DNA from: Myxococcus xanthus
GTDB lineage: Bacteria; Myxococcota; Myxococcia; Myxococcales; Myxococcaceae
DNA length: 64,000 bases
Direction: 5' to 3'
NCBI RefSeq assembly: GCF_900106535.1
Contig: NZ_FNOH01000012.1
Coordinates: forward strand, 1-64,000
Below are positions 1-8,944 of the stretch, piece after piece. Position 1 is the first letter of the stretch, and every line of letters starts with the position of its first letter. Position numbers and translations under genes: made by a program. Under the pieces are notes generated by a model. The model had not been told where the DNA came from and did no database searches. It worked only from the letters and a program-made list of their open reading frames with translations.

Positions 1-33
1 CAGGCAGCAACTCCGATTGAGGCCCTGCCCCAA

Positions 34-54
34 CGTGCCAGAAAGGCCGGCACG
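34..54. terminator. possible hairpin terminator downstream of the ArsC-like gene
   Basis: Six-base arms CGTGCC (34-39) and GGCACG (49-54) flank a 9-nt loop just past the stop of the minus-strand ArsC-like gene. There is no clear T-tract, so the assignment is weak. Confidence 0.3.
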
Positions 55-91
55 CCGGGTCGACTCTCGAACACGAGATCAGGGACAGCCC

Positions 92-499
92 CTAGCCGGC
101 GCGCATCCACCCTTCGCGCTCCAGCAGTCCCGCCACGCGGGCGGCCAGCTCGTCGCGGATGCGGTGGACCAGGACGTCCGACTTGTCCTTGGGGTCTTCC
201 AGCGGCCAGTCCTCGCGCTGGAGCCCCGGCACCTGGGGACAGGCCTCGCCACATCCCAGGGTGATGAGCCATTGCGCGTCCTGGGTCAGGTCGTCCGTGA
301 GCAGGCGGGGCTTCACGTCGTGCAGGTCGATGCCAATGTCCCGCATGGCCGCGAGCACTTCGGGATGAACCTTGTCGCCGGGCTGCGTCCCCGCGGAGAC
401 GGCGCGCGCCTTCTGGGGGTCTACCATCACATTGAAGAACGCCTCCGCCATCAGCGAGCGGCCAGCGTTGCGTACACAGGCGAAGATGACCTTGTTCAT
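92..499 (-). CDS. ArsC-like arsenate reductase / low-molecular-weight phosphatase-fold protein
   Basis: A 135-residue cytosolic protein of the LMW protein tyrosine phosphatase fold. The N-terminal P-loop is CVRNAGRS (C8-x5-R14-S15). Two further cysteines lie in TLGCGEACP (C83 and C87), the arrangement of thiol-coupled arsenate reductases, which reduce arsenate to arsenite through a cysteine relay. The start at 499 puts the first beta strand (MNKVIFAC) directly before the P-loop; an upstream in-frame ATG at 580 would add 27 residues with no family counterpart. No arsenite pump or ArsR is adjacent. A tyrosine phosphatase role is the alternative, but the extra cysteine pair favours reductase. 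Confidence 0.85.
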   Translation of the reverse strand: MNKVIFACVRNAGRSLMAEAFFNVMVDPQKARAVSAGTQPGDKVHPEVLAAMRDIGIDLHDVKPRLLTDDLTQDAQWLITLGCGEACPQVPGLQREDWPLEDPKDKSDVLVHRIRDELAARVAGLLEREGWMRAG

Positions 500-1045
500 C
501 AGACGTCCAACTCCATTCCTCACAGGTTCACGCGCCCCTCCTCGCGCGAAGTGACTTTCGACATGTTCAATGGCTTGCATATCTCACGGAGGGCTGGCCG
601 CAAAGAGAGAGGCCGGGCGGACGGAAGGCCACACGCGCCTACCTTTGGCGGGCGCAATCCATTGCGCATGTGAAAAACGCCTGCAACTGCAACGCGGCGC
701 ACAACCAGGGTGCTCGCGCCCGCGCGGAGTCAGGCATGCAAGGGTTGACTCCGCCATGCGGAGCGTGCCGCCCTGGATGTGGATTGTCTTCTGAGCCGGG
801 GTGCTGGTGTTGCTCGCGGTGGACCCGGCCGAGCAGTCCGGCAACACGGTCTTCCGCTGGCTCGCCAGGCGACCGCCGGTGACACAGGCGGTCCACGACA
901 AGTCCTTCATCGTCAAGCTCAACACAGGGGCGGTGTGGGCCAGCGCGCGCGGCGGAGGGATGCACGCGCGGCGGCGGCGTCCCGGCCCGGCGCCCCCGTG
1001 GAACGGGAGGCCTGAGCCGGGAACGCCCCTGACACGGCGGAACTG
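500..1045. other. intergenic region with no secure gene
   Basis: About 545 bases between the ArsC-like gene and the anchored coiled-coil gene, both minus strand. Open frames on both strands are mostly arginine/proline-rich shadow translations. The one structured item is an 8-bp hairpin (CGGAGTCA at 725-732, TGACTCCG at 746-753) directly before a plus-strand ATG at 756; that frame is listed separately as a possible broken gene. Confidence 0.5.
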
Positions 1046-1067
1046 CTACTCCAGGCCCGCGGCCTGA
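756..1067 (+). pseudogene. possible small membrane protein interrupted by an in-frame TGA
   Basis: From ATG 756 the frame reads MRSVPPWMWIVF, then TGA (792-794), then AGVLVLLAVDP and about 85 more residues to a stop at 1065-1067. Ignoring the TGA gives a convincing N-terminal hydrophobic segment interrupted exactly in its middle. The residues after it (for example KSFIVKLNTGAVW) look less biased than typical shadow frames, but the last ~40 are arginine/proline-rich and may not be coding. A broken gene, a base-calling error or chance are all possible. No homologue is recognised. Confidence 0.25.
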
Positions 1068-1876
1068 CCGTCGGCGCCGGCACCACCCAGCACGAAGCCG
1101 TCGAAGGCCACGTTGGCCATCAGCTCCACGCGCTCCTTGTGCTTCTTCAGCAGCTCCACGTTGGCGGCGGCCGCCTTCTTGGATGCCTCGGACAGCGGCT
1201 GCTCCTCGTTCGCGCCGGGCTCCTCAATCGCGTCCAGCGTATCCTGGAGCTGCGCCCGGGCCTCCTCCAACTGCGCGCGCTCCTCGTCGGCGAGCGAGTC
1301 GTCCGCCAGCCGCTTGTCGACCTCGGCCAGCTGCGTCACCATCATCTTCCGCCCCTGCTCCGCCGCGGCGCCAATCTGCTCCAGGCTGTCGGCCACCATG
1401 GAGGCGTAGACGGTGGTGGTGATGCTCTGGAACTCGGCGGGCGACATCCCCTGCGCCTTGAGGCCGGCGATGTACGCCTTGCGCACGTCCGCCATCAGCC
1501 CCATGAACAGGCTCGCGGCGTCCACGGCCGCGTTGAAGCCCGGCTTCTCGTCACCGTCGCCCGCGTGCTGGGCCTCGAACTCCTTGGACTTCGCCTCGAA
1601 GGCCTTGAAGGCCGGCAGCGCCGACTCGCGCACCGTCAGGTAGGCCAGCAGCCGCGGCTCGTCCAACGGCAGCACCTGCCCCTCCGGGGGCGCCTTGAAT
1701 GGATTGCTGGCGTTGAGCTGTGTCAGCTCCTGCTCCTGGGCCTGTATCGACTGCATGGCTTCGATGCTGCCGCCGAACTTGTTCTTGGCCCAGATGCCAC
1801 CCGCCAGCATCAAGCCGATGCCCGCCAGGATGAAGACACCGCAGCCGATGCCCAGTCCGATGAGGACCTTCTTCAT
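1046..1876 (-). CDS. N-terminally anchored coiled-coil protein of unknown function
   Basis: A 276-residue protein beginning MKKVLIGLGIGCG with one glycine/leucine-rich membrane segment (about residues 3-30) followed by a hydrophilic alpha-helical domain. Residues ~190-225 are dense in Glu, Ala, Gln and Arg (LADEERAQLEEARAQLQDTL) and should form a coiled coil. The topology suggests a single-pass protein with an extracytoplasmic helical domain. I recognise no catalytic motif or named family. It is 77 bases downstream of the histidine kinase on the same strand, so co-transcription is possible. Confidence 0.75.
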   Translation of the reverse strand: MKKVLIGLGIGCGVFILAGIGLMLAGGIWAKNKFGGSIEAMQSIQAQEQELTQLNASNPFKAPPEGQVLPLDEPRLLAYLTVRESALPAFKAFEAKSKEFEAQHAGDGDEKPGFNAAVDAASLFMGLMADVRKAYIAGLKAQGMSPAEFQSITTTVYASMVADSLEQIGAAAEQGRKMMVTQLAEVDKRLADDSLADEERAQLEEARAQLQDTLDAIEEPGANEEQPLSEASKKAAAANVELLKKHKERVELMANVAFDGFVLGGAGADGQAAGLE

Positions 1877-1953
1877 GAAACCCTCCAGGGAAGACGTGTC
1901 ACCACGGACCCCGTGCTAGCCGGGCTGGGCCCCCTGGAGCAAGCGTCACGGTG

Positions 1954-4221
1954 TCACGGAGCGTCGACGTCCGGGCGAGCAGGCGGCATGGGCTGGCGGG
2001 GCAGGCGGGCCTGGAACGTGGTTCCCTCCTGCTCCGTGGAGTGGACGCGGACCACGCCGCCGTGGGCATCCACGATGTGCTTCACGATGAAAAGGCCCAG
2101 CCCCAGTCCGCCACCACGGGCGCCCTTGCGCTCCGGGCGCTTCATCGGCTCGAACATGCGGGCCCGGAGCTCCGGCTCAATGGGCCCACCCGCGTTGTGG
2201 ACGGTCAGCAGCATGTCGTCGCGCAGCCCATGCGTGCGGATGCGCACCGGGCAGTGCTCCGGGCTGTAGCTGAGCGCGTTGTTGACCAGGTTGGTGATGA
2301 CCTGAGCCAGCCGGTCCGCGTCCCACAGTCCGTAGCCGTCTCCCCGGCACTCCAGCTTCAGCGTCCGCTCCGGGCGGGTGAGCCGGACCTCCTCCACCAC
2401 TTGCCGGGTCAGCTCGTGCAGGTCCAGCCACCGGGGCTCCATGGGAATGCCGCCGCCCAACCGGGCCTGCGTGAAGTCGAGCAAATCCCTCAACATGCGC
2501 GTGGCGCGCTCCGCGCTGGAGAGGATGCGGCCCAGGCCCTTGCGGAGCCGTTCATCCAGGCCTTCCCGCCGCAGCAGCGCGGTGGCGGACATGCTGATGG
2601 CGGCGAGGGGGTTGCGCAGGTCGTGGCTGACGATGCCGATGAGAAGCTGCTCGAACTCCGCGCGCCGCTTCGCCTCTAGCTCCGTGGCCCGCCGCTCGGT
2701 GATGTCCTGCATGGCGCCCACCATGCGCACCGCGTGGCCCTCGGCGTCCCGGACCACCTGCCCCCGGTCGGCGACCACGGCCCAGGTGCCATCCCCGCGC
2801 AGGAAGCGGTACTCGTCCGCCCAATGGCTCGCGCCCTGGTCGATGACGGCCTGCATCTCCCGGGCAATCCGCTCGCGGTCCTCCGGATGGATGTGCTCCG
2901 TCCACCACGCGATGTCCCGCGGCGGGGCGCGCGAGGCCAGCCGGAACTGGACGGCGGCCAGCTCACTCCACTCGATGGTCCCAGCGTCCAGGTCCCAGTC
3001 GTAGATGACGTCGCTGGTCGCCAGCGTGGCCAGCCGGTAGCGCATCTCCGACTGGCGCAGCACCTCCTCGGCGCGCCGCCGCTCGCTGATGTCCAGCGAC
3101 ACGCCCGCCACACTCATCACGCTGCCGTCGGGCCCGATGACGGGGGAGACGCCCGTCATGAAATAGGAGCCCGCCATCTCCACCTCCAGGGTGAAGGACT
3201 GGCCCTCCTGGGCGCGCAGCGTGGCGGCCACGAGGTCCGGCCGGTCGCGGTACACGTCGAACGCGGAGCGTCCCACGTAGGCGCCTCGGTCCAGCCCCAG
3301 CGCGCTCAGCCGCTCGCCCTCGAAGAGGGTGATGATGCCCTGCGCGTCCGTGGCCCAGAGGATGACGGGCAACTGGGTGACGATGCGGCGCAGGTGCTCG
3401 CGGGCCTCGTCCCGCTCGCGCTCCAGCCGCTTCGCCTCGGTGAAGTCGGTGGAGAAGCCACACACGCCAACGACGCGCCCCTGCGCGTCCGGCAGGGGGA
3501 ACTTGAGGGTCTGGAAGACGTGCAACCCGTCGAGGAGCGGCACGTGCTCGTCAACGGTGAGTTGCTGGCCGGAGTCCATCACCTGCCGGTCATTGCCGGT
3601 GAAGGTGCTGGCGACCTCCGCGGAGAACAAGTCGAAGTCGGTGCGCCCCATCACATCGCGGCGGAGCTTGCCGGAGGCCCTCTCGAAACCATGGTTCACG
3701 TAGAGGTACCGGCCCGCCGTGTCCTTGGCGTAGATGAGCGTCGGCGCGTGGTCGAGCAGCCCGTGCAGCCAGGCCCCCGTCGCCCGCGCGGTGCGCTCGT
3801 CCTCCAGGGAGGACTGGCCCACCGCCTCCACCAACCCCGCGTCGAGCACCTGGGCCAGCGCGCGCAGCCCCGCGAGCTCGGGGACCCAGCCCACGGATTC
3901 CAGGCTCTCGAGGATGGCCTCGCGCAGCGCGCCATACTCGAGCACCAGCGAGCTGATACCGAAGCCCGCCAGGTAGCGCTCACGTCCATAGTCACGGCCC
4001 AGGGTGCGAGCCTCCGCCAGCCGCGCCGCCATGGAGGGGATTCGGAGCAGCGCCCCGAGCCGCCCCACGAGCTTGTGGAGGGCCCCCGCCTCTGCGATCG
4101 CCAGGGGTGCGAGCGCTCCGAGCGCGGCGCCCACCCCCGCCATCAGGCGCCGGGTGATGTCCTCCCGTAGGACATCCAAGACGTCCGGCAGCGAGAGCGT
4201 CGGCGTGACGCTTGGACTCAT
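1954..4221 (-). CDS. multi-PAS sensor histidine kinase
   Basis: A 755-residue soluble sensor kinase. Residues 1-140 form a helical N-terminal region resembling RsbR-type N-termini. Three PAS/PAC-like units follow (about 150-270, 280-385 and 395-515), each ending in a PAC-type motif such as GFSTDFTEAKR or MVGAMQDITERR. The HisKA H-box is GIVSHDLRNPLAAIS, with the phospho-accepting His. The ATPase domain has N-box NLVNNALSYSPE and G-box GGGLGLGLFIVKHIV. There is no transmembrane segment or receiver domain and no response regulator next door, so it is an orphan cytosolic kinase. The signal sensed cannot be told from sequence. Confidence 0.92.
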   Translation of the reverse strand: MSPSVTPTLSLPDVLDVLREDITRRLMAGVGAALGALAPLAIAEAGALHKLVGRLGALLRIPSMAARLAEARTLGRDYGRERYLAGFGISSLVLEYGALREAILESLESVGWVPELAGLRALAQVLDAGLVEAVGQSSLEDERTARATGAWLHGLLDHAPTLIYAKDTAGRYLYVNHGFERASGKLRRDVMGRTDFDLFSAEVASTFTGNDRQVMDSGQQLTVDEHVPLLDGLHVFQTLKFPLPDAQGRVVGVCGFSTDFTEAKRLERERDEAREHLRRIVTQLPVILWATDAQGIITLFEGERLSALGLDRGAYVGRSAFDVYRDRPDLVAATLRAQEGQSFTLEVEMAGSYFMTGVSPVIGPDGSVMSVAGVSLDISERRRAEEVLRQSEMRYRLATLATSDVIYDWDLDAGTIEWSELAAVQFRLASRAPPRDIAWWTEHIHPEDRERIAREMQAVIDQGASHWADEYRFLRGDGTWAVVADRGQVVRDAEGHAVRMVGAMQDITERRATELEAKRRAEFEQLLIGIVSHDLRNPLAAISMSATALLRREGLDERLRKGLGRILSSAERATRMLRDLLDFTQARLGGGIPMEPRWLDLHELTRQVVEEVRLTRPERTLKLECRGDGYGLWDADRLAQVITNLVNNALSYSPEHCPVRIRTHGLRDDMLLTVHNAGGPIEPELRARMFEPMKRPERKGARGGGLGLGLFIVKHIVDAHGGVVRVHSTEQEGTTFQARLPRQPMPPARPDVDAP

Positions 4222-4323
4222 GCGCGCGCCTTCATGGTCGATGATTGCCCTGGCATGTCCTCACCAGCCCCCCAACCAGGAACGCCCGCCCTCTCCATGC
4301 GGGCCGCGCGTGGCTGTTATCAT

Positions 4324-4337
4324 TGGGATACATCCCA
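4324..4337. promoter_or_regulatory. perfect inverted repeat upstream of the histidine kinase
   Basis: TGGGAT-AC-ATCCCA lies about 103 bases upstream of the histidine kinase start, in the 206-base gap that separates it from the SNase-like gene. The symmetry suits a dimeric regulator, but no regulator is known. Chance is possible. Confidence 0.25.
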
Positions 4338-4427
4338 TCCCCCGGCGGGACTGCCCGTCTCCGAGTCGGGCTCGGATGATGCCTCGCGGGAGAGACAGCC
4401 ACGGCGGAGCCTCGTCCGACAGGTGGC

Positions 4428-4913
4428 TCACCGCTGACAGGAGACGGGCGCGCAGGCCCCCCAGACACCGCGCCTCGCCAGCCGGGCCTGCGCCTCCAGT
4501 GCCTGGAACTCCGCGCGTCTCGAACGGCCCGCGGGAGGAACGTGGAGCACGCAGGCATGGCCTCTCTCCACCAACAGCGTGTTCACCTCGCGCCCCTCCA
4601 CGGACACGTAGGCGAGGAGCCGGCCGAAGCGATCCTCGCACGCCTCGCCATAGGTCAGCGCTACCCGCCTGCCCTCGACGAGTCCCCGGTTGAAGGCATG
4701 CGCCTCCGGACCGAAGCAGTCACCGCCCGTGCCCGTACGCTCCGGTGCATCCGCGAGCAGGTAACGAACACGCTCGCCGCTCTCCAGGACGACCGTGTCC
4801 CCATCCAGGACCTCCGCCACCCGTCCTGAAGCGGGGCCGCAAGAGACTTCCGCGTCACCTCCACCACAGGCCGCCAGCAAACAGGCCAACGCACCTTTCA
4901 TCAAAGCGCGCAT
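4428..4913 (-). CDS. thermonuclease (SNase-fold) lipoprotein
   Basis: A 161-residue lipoprotein with a staphylococcal-nuclease fold. The signal peptide ends in lipobox LAAC (Cys16). The nuclease residues are all present: acidic DGDT (37-40), Arg50 and Glu58 around VRYLLADAPE, and Arg98 in DRFGRLLAYV, matching the SNase Arg35/Glu43/Arg87 triad. It should act as a calcium-dependent endonuclease at the envelope. Its start overlaps the 3' end of the upstream lamin-tail gene by 13 bases, indicating translational coupling in an operon. Confidence 0.85.
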   Translation of the reverse strand: MRALMKGALACLLAACGGGDAEVSCGPASGRVAEVLDGDTVVLESGERVRYLLADAPERTGTGGDCFGPEAHAFNRGLVEGRRVALTYGEACEDRFGRLLAYVSVEGREVNTLLVERGHACVLHVPPAGRSRRAEFQALEAQARLARRGVWGACAPVSCQR

Positions 4914-6712
4914 GCGCGGTTCACCCCTCCCGGCGTGCCCCGGTCTCCCCGGCCATAGCGGGCCGAATCGGGGGTGGGACAGAAGCTCCCGGGCCAGTCA
5001 TTGCGTTGAGGATCACTGCGCCCGGGGTCGAGCTGTGAGGACACACCTGGGATGGCCGCGCCGGTCCACGACACGGCGTCGAGCACGCGCCCGTCCACCG
5101 AGAGCTCGAGCTTCCGGCTGCCCGTTGTATTCGCCAGGTTGAAGTTGAAGGTGCCGAGCACCGCGGGCAGCCCACCATTGAGGGACGCATCCTCACTGCG
5201 CGCCAGGACCGCGCGGCCTCCTGCCTTCACGGCCAGACACAGCGCCGAATCGAAAGTCGAGCGGCCTCCGCTCTCATTGGACAGCGACACACCATTGAGG
5301 TCCACGTCGCGCAGCGCGAGCACCTCCACCCACTCCCCCATGGCGTCCGCTACCGCCTGTGGGTCCGCCATGAATTCGGTGAGGACAAGCGAGCCCCCAT
5401 CGGGCCCCCTGCGCGCACGCGTCCTTCCAGTGGTCCGGTCAATACATCCGTCCTCGAGCGTCCCGGCATCCACGCCGCCATCGAAGGTTCCACCGTCGCC
5501 AACGCCGCCCAGCGTGCCCCCGTCTCCCTCACAGACACGATTCCCACGACCGGGCGTCCCCACGTTGCCGCGCGAGCCATAGGCGGCCGTGGCTGCGCAC
5601 CATGCGGAGGGCGCGTCATTCTGGACAGCATCCGCGAGCGGTGCGGACACCTGCGTGGCCACGCCATCCACCGCCAGAGCGTAATCGACCGCGTCGACCA
5701 CCACGCCCCCGGCCTTCACCTGCAACCGACCACCCGCATTGCGCAGGTCCATGTTGAACGTCGCCACGGGCGGGGGAAGCCCTCCGTTGAGGGTGGCATC
5801 CGTGCGACGGGCCAGCACCGCGTACTCCCCCGCCGAGAGCGACAGGCAACCCCCCGCCTTCAGCGTCGCCTCACCCGCCTCGGCGACCAGCGTCACGCCG
5901 TTGAGGTCCACGGGGGCCGTGGCTCGCAGCTCCACCCACTCACCCAACGTGTCGTCGCCACGCGGATTGGCCATGAACTCAGTGATGACCAGGTCTCCAG
6001 GCGCCGGAAGCAGGACAGGTCTCACGGCATCGCCGCCCGCGGGCCTGCACGTCGCCACCACGCCCGCGTCCTCGGGGACACCCGCGTCGCCCACGGGGCC
6101 ACAAGGTGCGTTCGCGGCGCCAGGACTCCCCTGGAACGTCCCGCCGGCACCGGCGTCGGGCGAGTCACACCAGCGCGCCAGGTCGTCGTTCCCCGCCATG
6201 TCCGGCACCAGGCGGCCGTCGTAGATGCGCGACGCCCCACTCTTCGCGGGCGCGGAGAGCGGGACTTCGTCCAATACCCGCTCACCGCATCGGATGCCCA
6301 GCCGTCCGCCCGAGTTCCCCAACGCCCCCAGCCCGTCGCCATAGGCGTGGTCCACGTGCGCGGGCACCGGCCCGTCGCGCACGTCGCCCAGCACCAGATA
6401 GTCTCCCGCTGCCACCGTCATCTTCTCGAGGAAGGCATAGGCCGTCTCCTGCGAGCCATCCGCGCGGGACGCGTAGAGCGTCAGCCCATACAGGTCCACG
6501 GGGCCGCGCGTGGGGTTGTGCAGCTCCACGTACTCATGGCCCGTGTCCGTCCCCACCGGGTCGTTGAGGTACTCGGTGATGGCGACATCACCGGGCAACA
6601 GCCCCGCGCACGCCGCGTCCACGTCTTCGTCCAGGGGCGTTCCCCCACACGCCCACGCGCCCGCCAACCCCAGCAACCAGCCCCACCCCAAGTACCTGCC
6701 CCAACCCTTCAT
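4901..6712 (-). CDS. lipoprotein with three lamin-tail domains
   Basis: A 603-residue lipoprotein. The start at 6712 gives a short signal peptide (MKGWGRYLGWGWLLGLAGAW) with lipobox Cys in AWACGG; a longer frame reaches 7135 but overlaps the upstream gene and reads as shadow. Three lamin-tail-like repeats are visible, each opening ITEY/ITEF/LTEF with EWVEL-type strands: VAITEYLNDP near residue 38, LVITEFMANP near 235 and LVLTEFMADP near 445. Lamin-tail domains are beta sandwiches often found on secreted or surface proteins, sometimes with nucleases. It sits between an SNase-like lipoprotein and a helix-hairpin-helix protein, a context that suggests extracellular DNA contact. The function is inferred only. 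Confidence 0.85.
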   Translation of the reverse strand: MKGWGRYLGWGWLLGLAGAWACGGTPLDEDVDAACAGLLPGDVAITEYLNDPVGTDTGHEYVELHNPTRGPVDLYGLTLYASRADGSQETAYAFLEKMTVAAGDYLVLGDVRDGPVPAHVDHAYGDGLGALGNSGGRLGIRCGERVLDEVPLSAPAKSGASRIYDGRLVPDMAGNDDLARWCDSPDAGAGGTFQGSPGAANAPCGPVGDAGVPEDAGVVATCRPAGGDAVRPVLLPAPGDLVITEFMANPRGDDTLGEWVELRATAPVDLNGVTLVAEAGEATLKAGGCLSLSAGEYAVLARRTDATLNGGLPPPVATFNMDLRNAGGRLQVKAGGVVVDAVDYALAVDGVATQVSAPLADAVQNDAPSAWCAATAAYGSRGNVGTPGRGNRVCEGDGGTLGGVGDGGTFDGGVDAGTLEDGCIDRTTGRTRARRGPDGGSLVLTEFMADPQAVADAMGEWVEVLALRDVDLNGVSLSNESGGRSTFDSALCLAVKAGGRAVLARSEDASLNGGLPAVLGTFNFNLANTTGSRKLELSVDGRVLDAVSWTGAAIPGVSSQLDPGRSDPQRNDWPGSFCPTPDSARYGRGDRGTPGGVNRACAL

Positions 6713-6738
6713 TCCCTGCCCCCTCACGTTCAGCTCCG

Positions 6739-8862
6739 TCAAAAGCGCGTCTCCAACTCCAGGTGGAAGAGGTGGCGCGGCGGGTCGGGAGGCACACGCG
6801 CCACGCGCGCGTCCTTCAAGTCGAGCACCCACGCGTACCGGCCCCGGGCGGACACGGCGCTCGACACCCTCCACGCGACATCCAGCGCGGTCCGCAGCTC
6901 CTGTTGGAGCCGGCTGCGCTCGGAGAGGTCCTGGTCCTTCCACACCAATCGCCCATGCAACTTCAGCGACGAGAGCGGCTGGGCGCGGACATCCAGCACG
7001 GCCTGCGCGTCGTAGCGAAGTCCCTTCGTCTCGGGGGCCTGCACGCGCGCGTGTCCGTACTGGAGCGAAACCGTCAGCCCCTTCGCGACGTCGGAGCGCA
7101 CCCGGGCGGTGACGCCGTACCGCGCGCTGGCGCACAGGTCCGCCACATCTTGCGCGGAGAGCGAGTCATCCGCGCACGCCCCCATCCCGCCCACGCCGTT
7201 GTCACGCAACTCCACCTGGAGCGAGGGCTGCAACCAGGGCCGCACCCGAAGGTCCCCGCGCACCGAGGCACGCGCGTGCAGCGTGCCCGCGCTCCCAGAC
7301 ACCGCCCCATCCGCGGGCAGCGTCCAGGCGTCCACCTGCCCTCGCAGCCGCCATGCGCCTTCCTCACGGTGGAGGTAGCGCAGCCGGGCGCCCAGCTCGT
7401 TGCGAACGCGCAGGCCTTCCAGCGCATCCGGGCCTGACGGCGCGCCGCTGTAGGGATTGGCGAAACCGCGCCCGTAGTAGCGCAGCGACAGCTCCAGCTC
7501 GCGCGCCCCCCCTGACAGCACGGTGCGCTGCACCGCACCGAAGTCCCCGCCGCCACCCGGCGCGGCATCGAAGCTGCGCGTGCCTTCCAAGAAGACGTCC
7601 AGCGCGCCACGCCCCCACGCGGCGTCGAGCCCGAATGCGCCAAAGGCACCGCCCGCCGGGTAGCGGGCATTGGGCTGGAAGTCGAGCTTCGCCCCCTCCT
7701 GCCCCCACATAGGTCGAGCCATCCAACCGGTGAGCCCCACATGGCTCCGCGACGACATCGCCAGCGTCGCGTTGCCACCGCCCGCCAGCTCTCGGAACAT
7801 CCCCGACAGCGTCCGCGCCGTCAGCTTCTCCCACCGGCCCTCCGCCACGGACACCCAGACGTCAGGGGCCTTGCACGCGCCACGGGCGGACGACGGACAC
7901 AGCGAGCGGTCCAGCACCGCATGCCGTGCCAGCGCACGGGACTGATACGAGCCGAAGCCGGTGAGCGACAGCGCGGCCCACGTCCCCAGCGGGCCTCGCA
8001 CCGTGCCAGCGACGCCCCGGAAGCCCTCGTCCCAGCGGAAGTCCGGGGTGACGTCCGACAGGCGTTCCTCGGGCTCACAACCCGCACTGCCCACCAGACA
8101 CGAGCGCTCCAATCCCGCCGGAGGACGCACGTCATCATCAGGAAGGAACCCGTCGGGTGACGGCAGCGCCGTGGTGTCCAGTGTGAGCCGTTGCCCGAAG
8201 CCCAGCCGATACGTCCCCGCCAGCAGCGACGCGCGCGCTCCCGTCCACTGCACGTACAGCTTGGGCAGCGTGACGGATGTCCCGGGTGCCTCCACCACGA
8301 AGGCACGTCGCCGCGCGTCCCTGCGCGGAGGCGCCAGCGTCCGCCGGGCCAGCGTCGTCATCAGCCCCGCTCGAAGCCCCGCGAGCCCTCCAGCGCGGAC
8401 CTGCAATGCCAGCGGCGGCGGCAGCCCATCCGACGCCGCGAAGGCCATCATCAACCGTGCATCACCCGACAACCGCCCCGGCGTCCGCACGTCCAGGAAC
8501 GGCGCGAGCCGCCGCGACGCCGCCTCCGTCAACGCGCCACCCGCGGCGCTGCCTTCTCCGCGCGACCGCAGCAGCACGTCCACGTCCGAGTAAGTCAGCC
8601 CCGGCAAGCCGTAGAGCGAGGCACGGGACGCCAGCCCCAGGTCCACGCCAGTCCGCCGCAAGGCCAGCAGTGCGGAGAGTGTCTCGGCGGAGATGGCACC
8701 CTCTTCCACGAGCGCGAGCAGGTCCTGCGCGCCCACGGACTCGGGCTCCACTTCATACGGCGCGGCATGCACGGGCAGCGCCCCCGCCAGCCACCAACCC
8801 AAACACCATCCCACCCAGAGCACCCGACGCACGCACCGCGCCTTGTGCACATCCTGGACCAC
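6739..8862 (-). CDS. secreted helix-hairpin-helix protein with barrel-like C-terminus
   Basis: A 707-residue exported protein starting at GTG 8862. The signal peptide ends near ALPVHA|AP. Residues ~45-110 contain two helix-hairpin-helix-like units (for example LYGLPGLTYSDVDVLLRSRG), a DNA-binding motif also found in ComEA. The remaining ~550 residues are rich in alternating aromatic/polar strands and end LFHLELETRF, with the C-terminal Phe typical of outer-membrane beta barrels. Only 26 bases separate it from the lamin-tail lipoprotein gene. I infer an outer-membrane protein with a periplasmic DNA-binding head. The substrate is unknown, and the GTG could start a few codons later. Confidence 0.75.
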   Translation of the reverse strand: MVQDVHKARCVRRVLWVGWCLGWWLAGALPVHAAPYEVEPESVGAQDLLALVEEGAISAETLSALLALRRTGVDLGLASRASLYGLPGLTYSDVDVLLRSRGEGSAAGGALTEAASRRLAPFLDVRTPGRLSGDARLMMAFAASDGLPPPLALQVRAGGLAGLRAGLMTTLARRTLAPPRRDARRRAFVVEAPGTSVTLPKLYVQWTGARASLLAGTYRLGFGQRLTLDTTALPSPDGFLPDDDVRPPAGLERSCLVGSAGCEPEERLSDVTPDFRWDEGFRGVAGTVRGPLGTWAALSLTGFGSYQSRALARHAVLDRSLCPSSARGACKAPDVWVSVAEGRWEKLTARTLSGMFRELAGGGNATLAMSSRSHVGLTGWMARPMWGQEGAKLDFQPNARYPAGGAFGAFGLDAAWGRGALDVFLEGTRSFDAAPGGGGDFGAVQRTVLSGGARELELSLRYYGRGFANPYSGAPSGPDALEGLRVRNELGARLRYLHREEGAWRLRGQVDAWTLPADGAVSGSAGTLHARASVRGDLRVRPWLQPSLQVELRDNGVGGMGACADDSLSAQDVADLCASARYGVTARVRSDVAKGLTVSLQYGHARVQAPETKGLRYDAQAVLDVRAQPLSSLKLHGRLVWKDQDLSERSRLQQELRTALDVAWRVSSAVSARGRYAWVLDLKDARVARVPPDPPRHLFHLELETRF

Positions 8863-8944
8863 GATTCCCTACAGCAGCACCCTGCTCACGGGTCGTCCGG
8901 CACGCGGACGCGCCGTCCAAAGGCGGGACACGCGTGCCAGGCGC

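Noticed and set aside
792-831. Selenocysteine insertion at the TGA of the small membrane frame
   Set aside because: A weak GCCGGG/CCCGGC pairing follows the TGA, but no convincing bacterial SECIS geometry or known selenoprotein motif is present.
1139-2269. Long plus-strand open frame opposite the coiled-coil and histidine kinase genes
   Set aside because: It is an antisense shadow: rich in His, Arg and Gly with no motif, while the minus strand carries clear domains.
2734-4170. Plus-strand open frame of ~480 codons
   Set aside because: It mirrors the PAS histidine kinase gene on the other strand; the composition is typical of high-GC antisense frames.
6713-7135. N-terminal extension of the lamin-tail protein
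   Set aside because: It overlaps the upstream HhH gene and is Arg/Gly/Ala-rich; the start at 6712 gives a proper lipoprotein signal.
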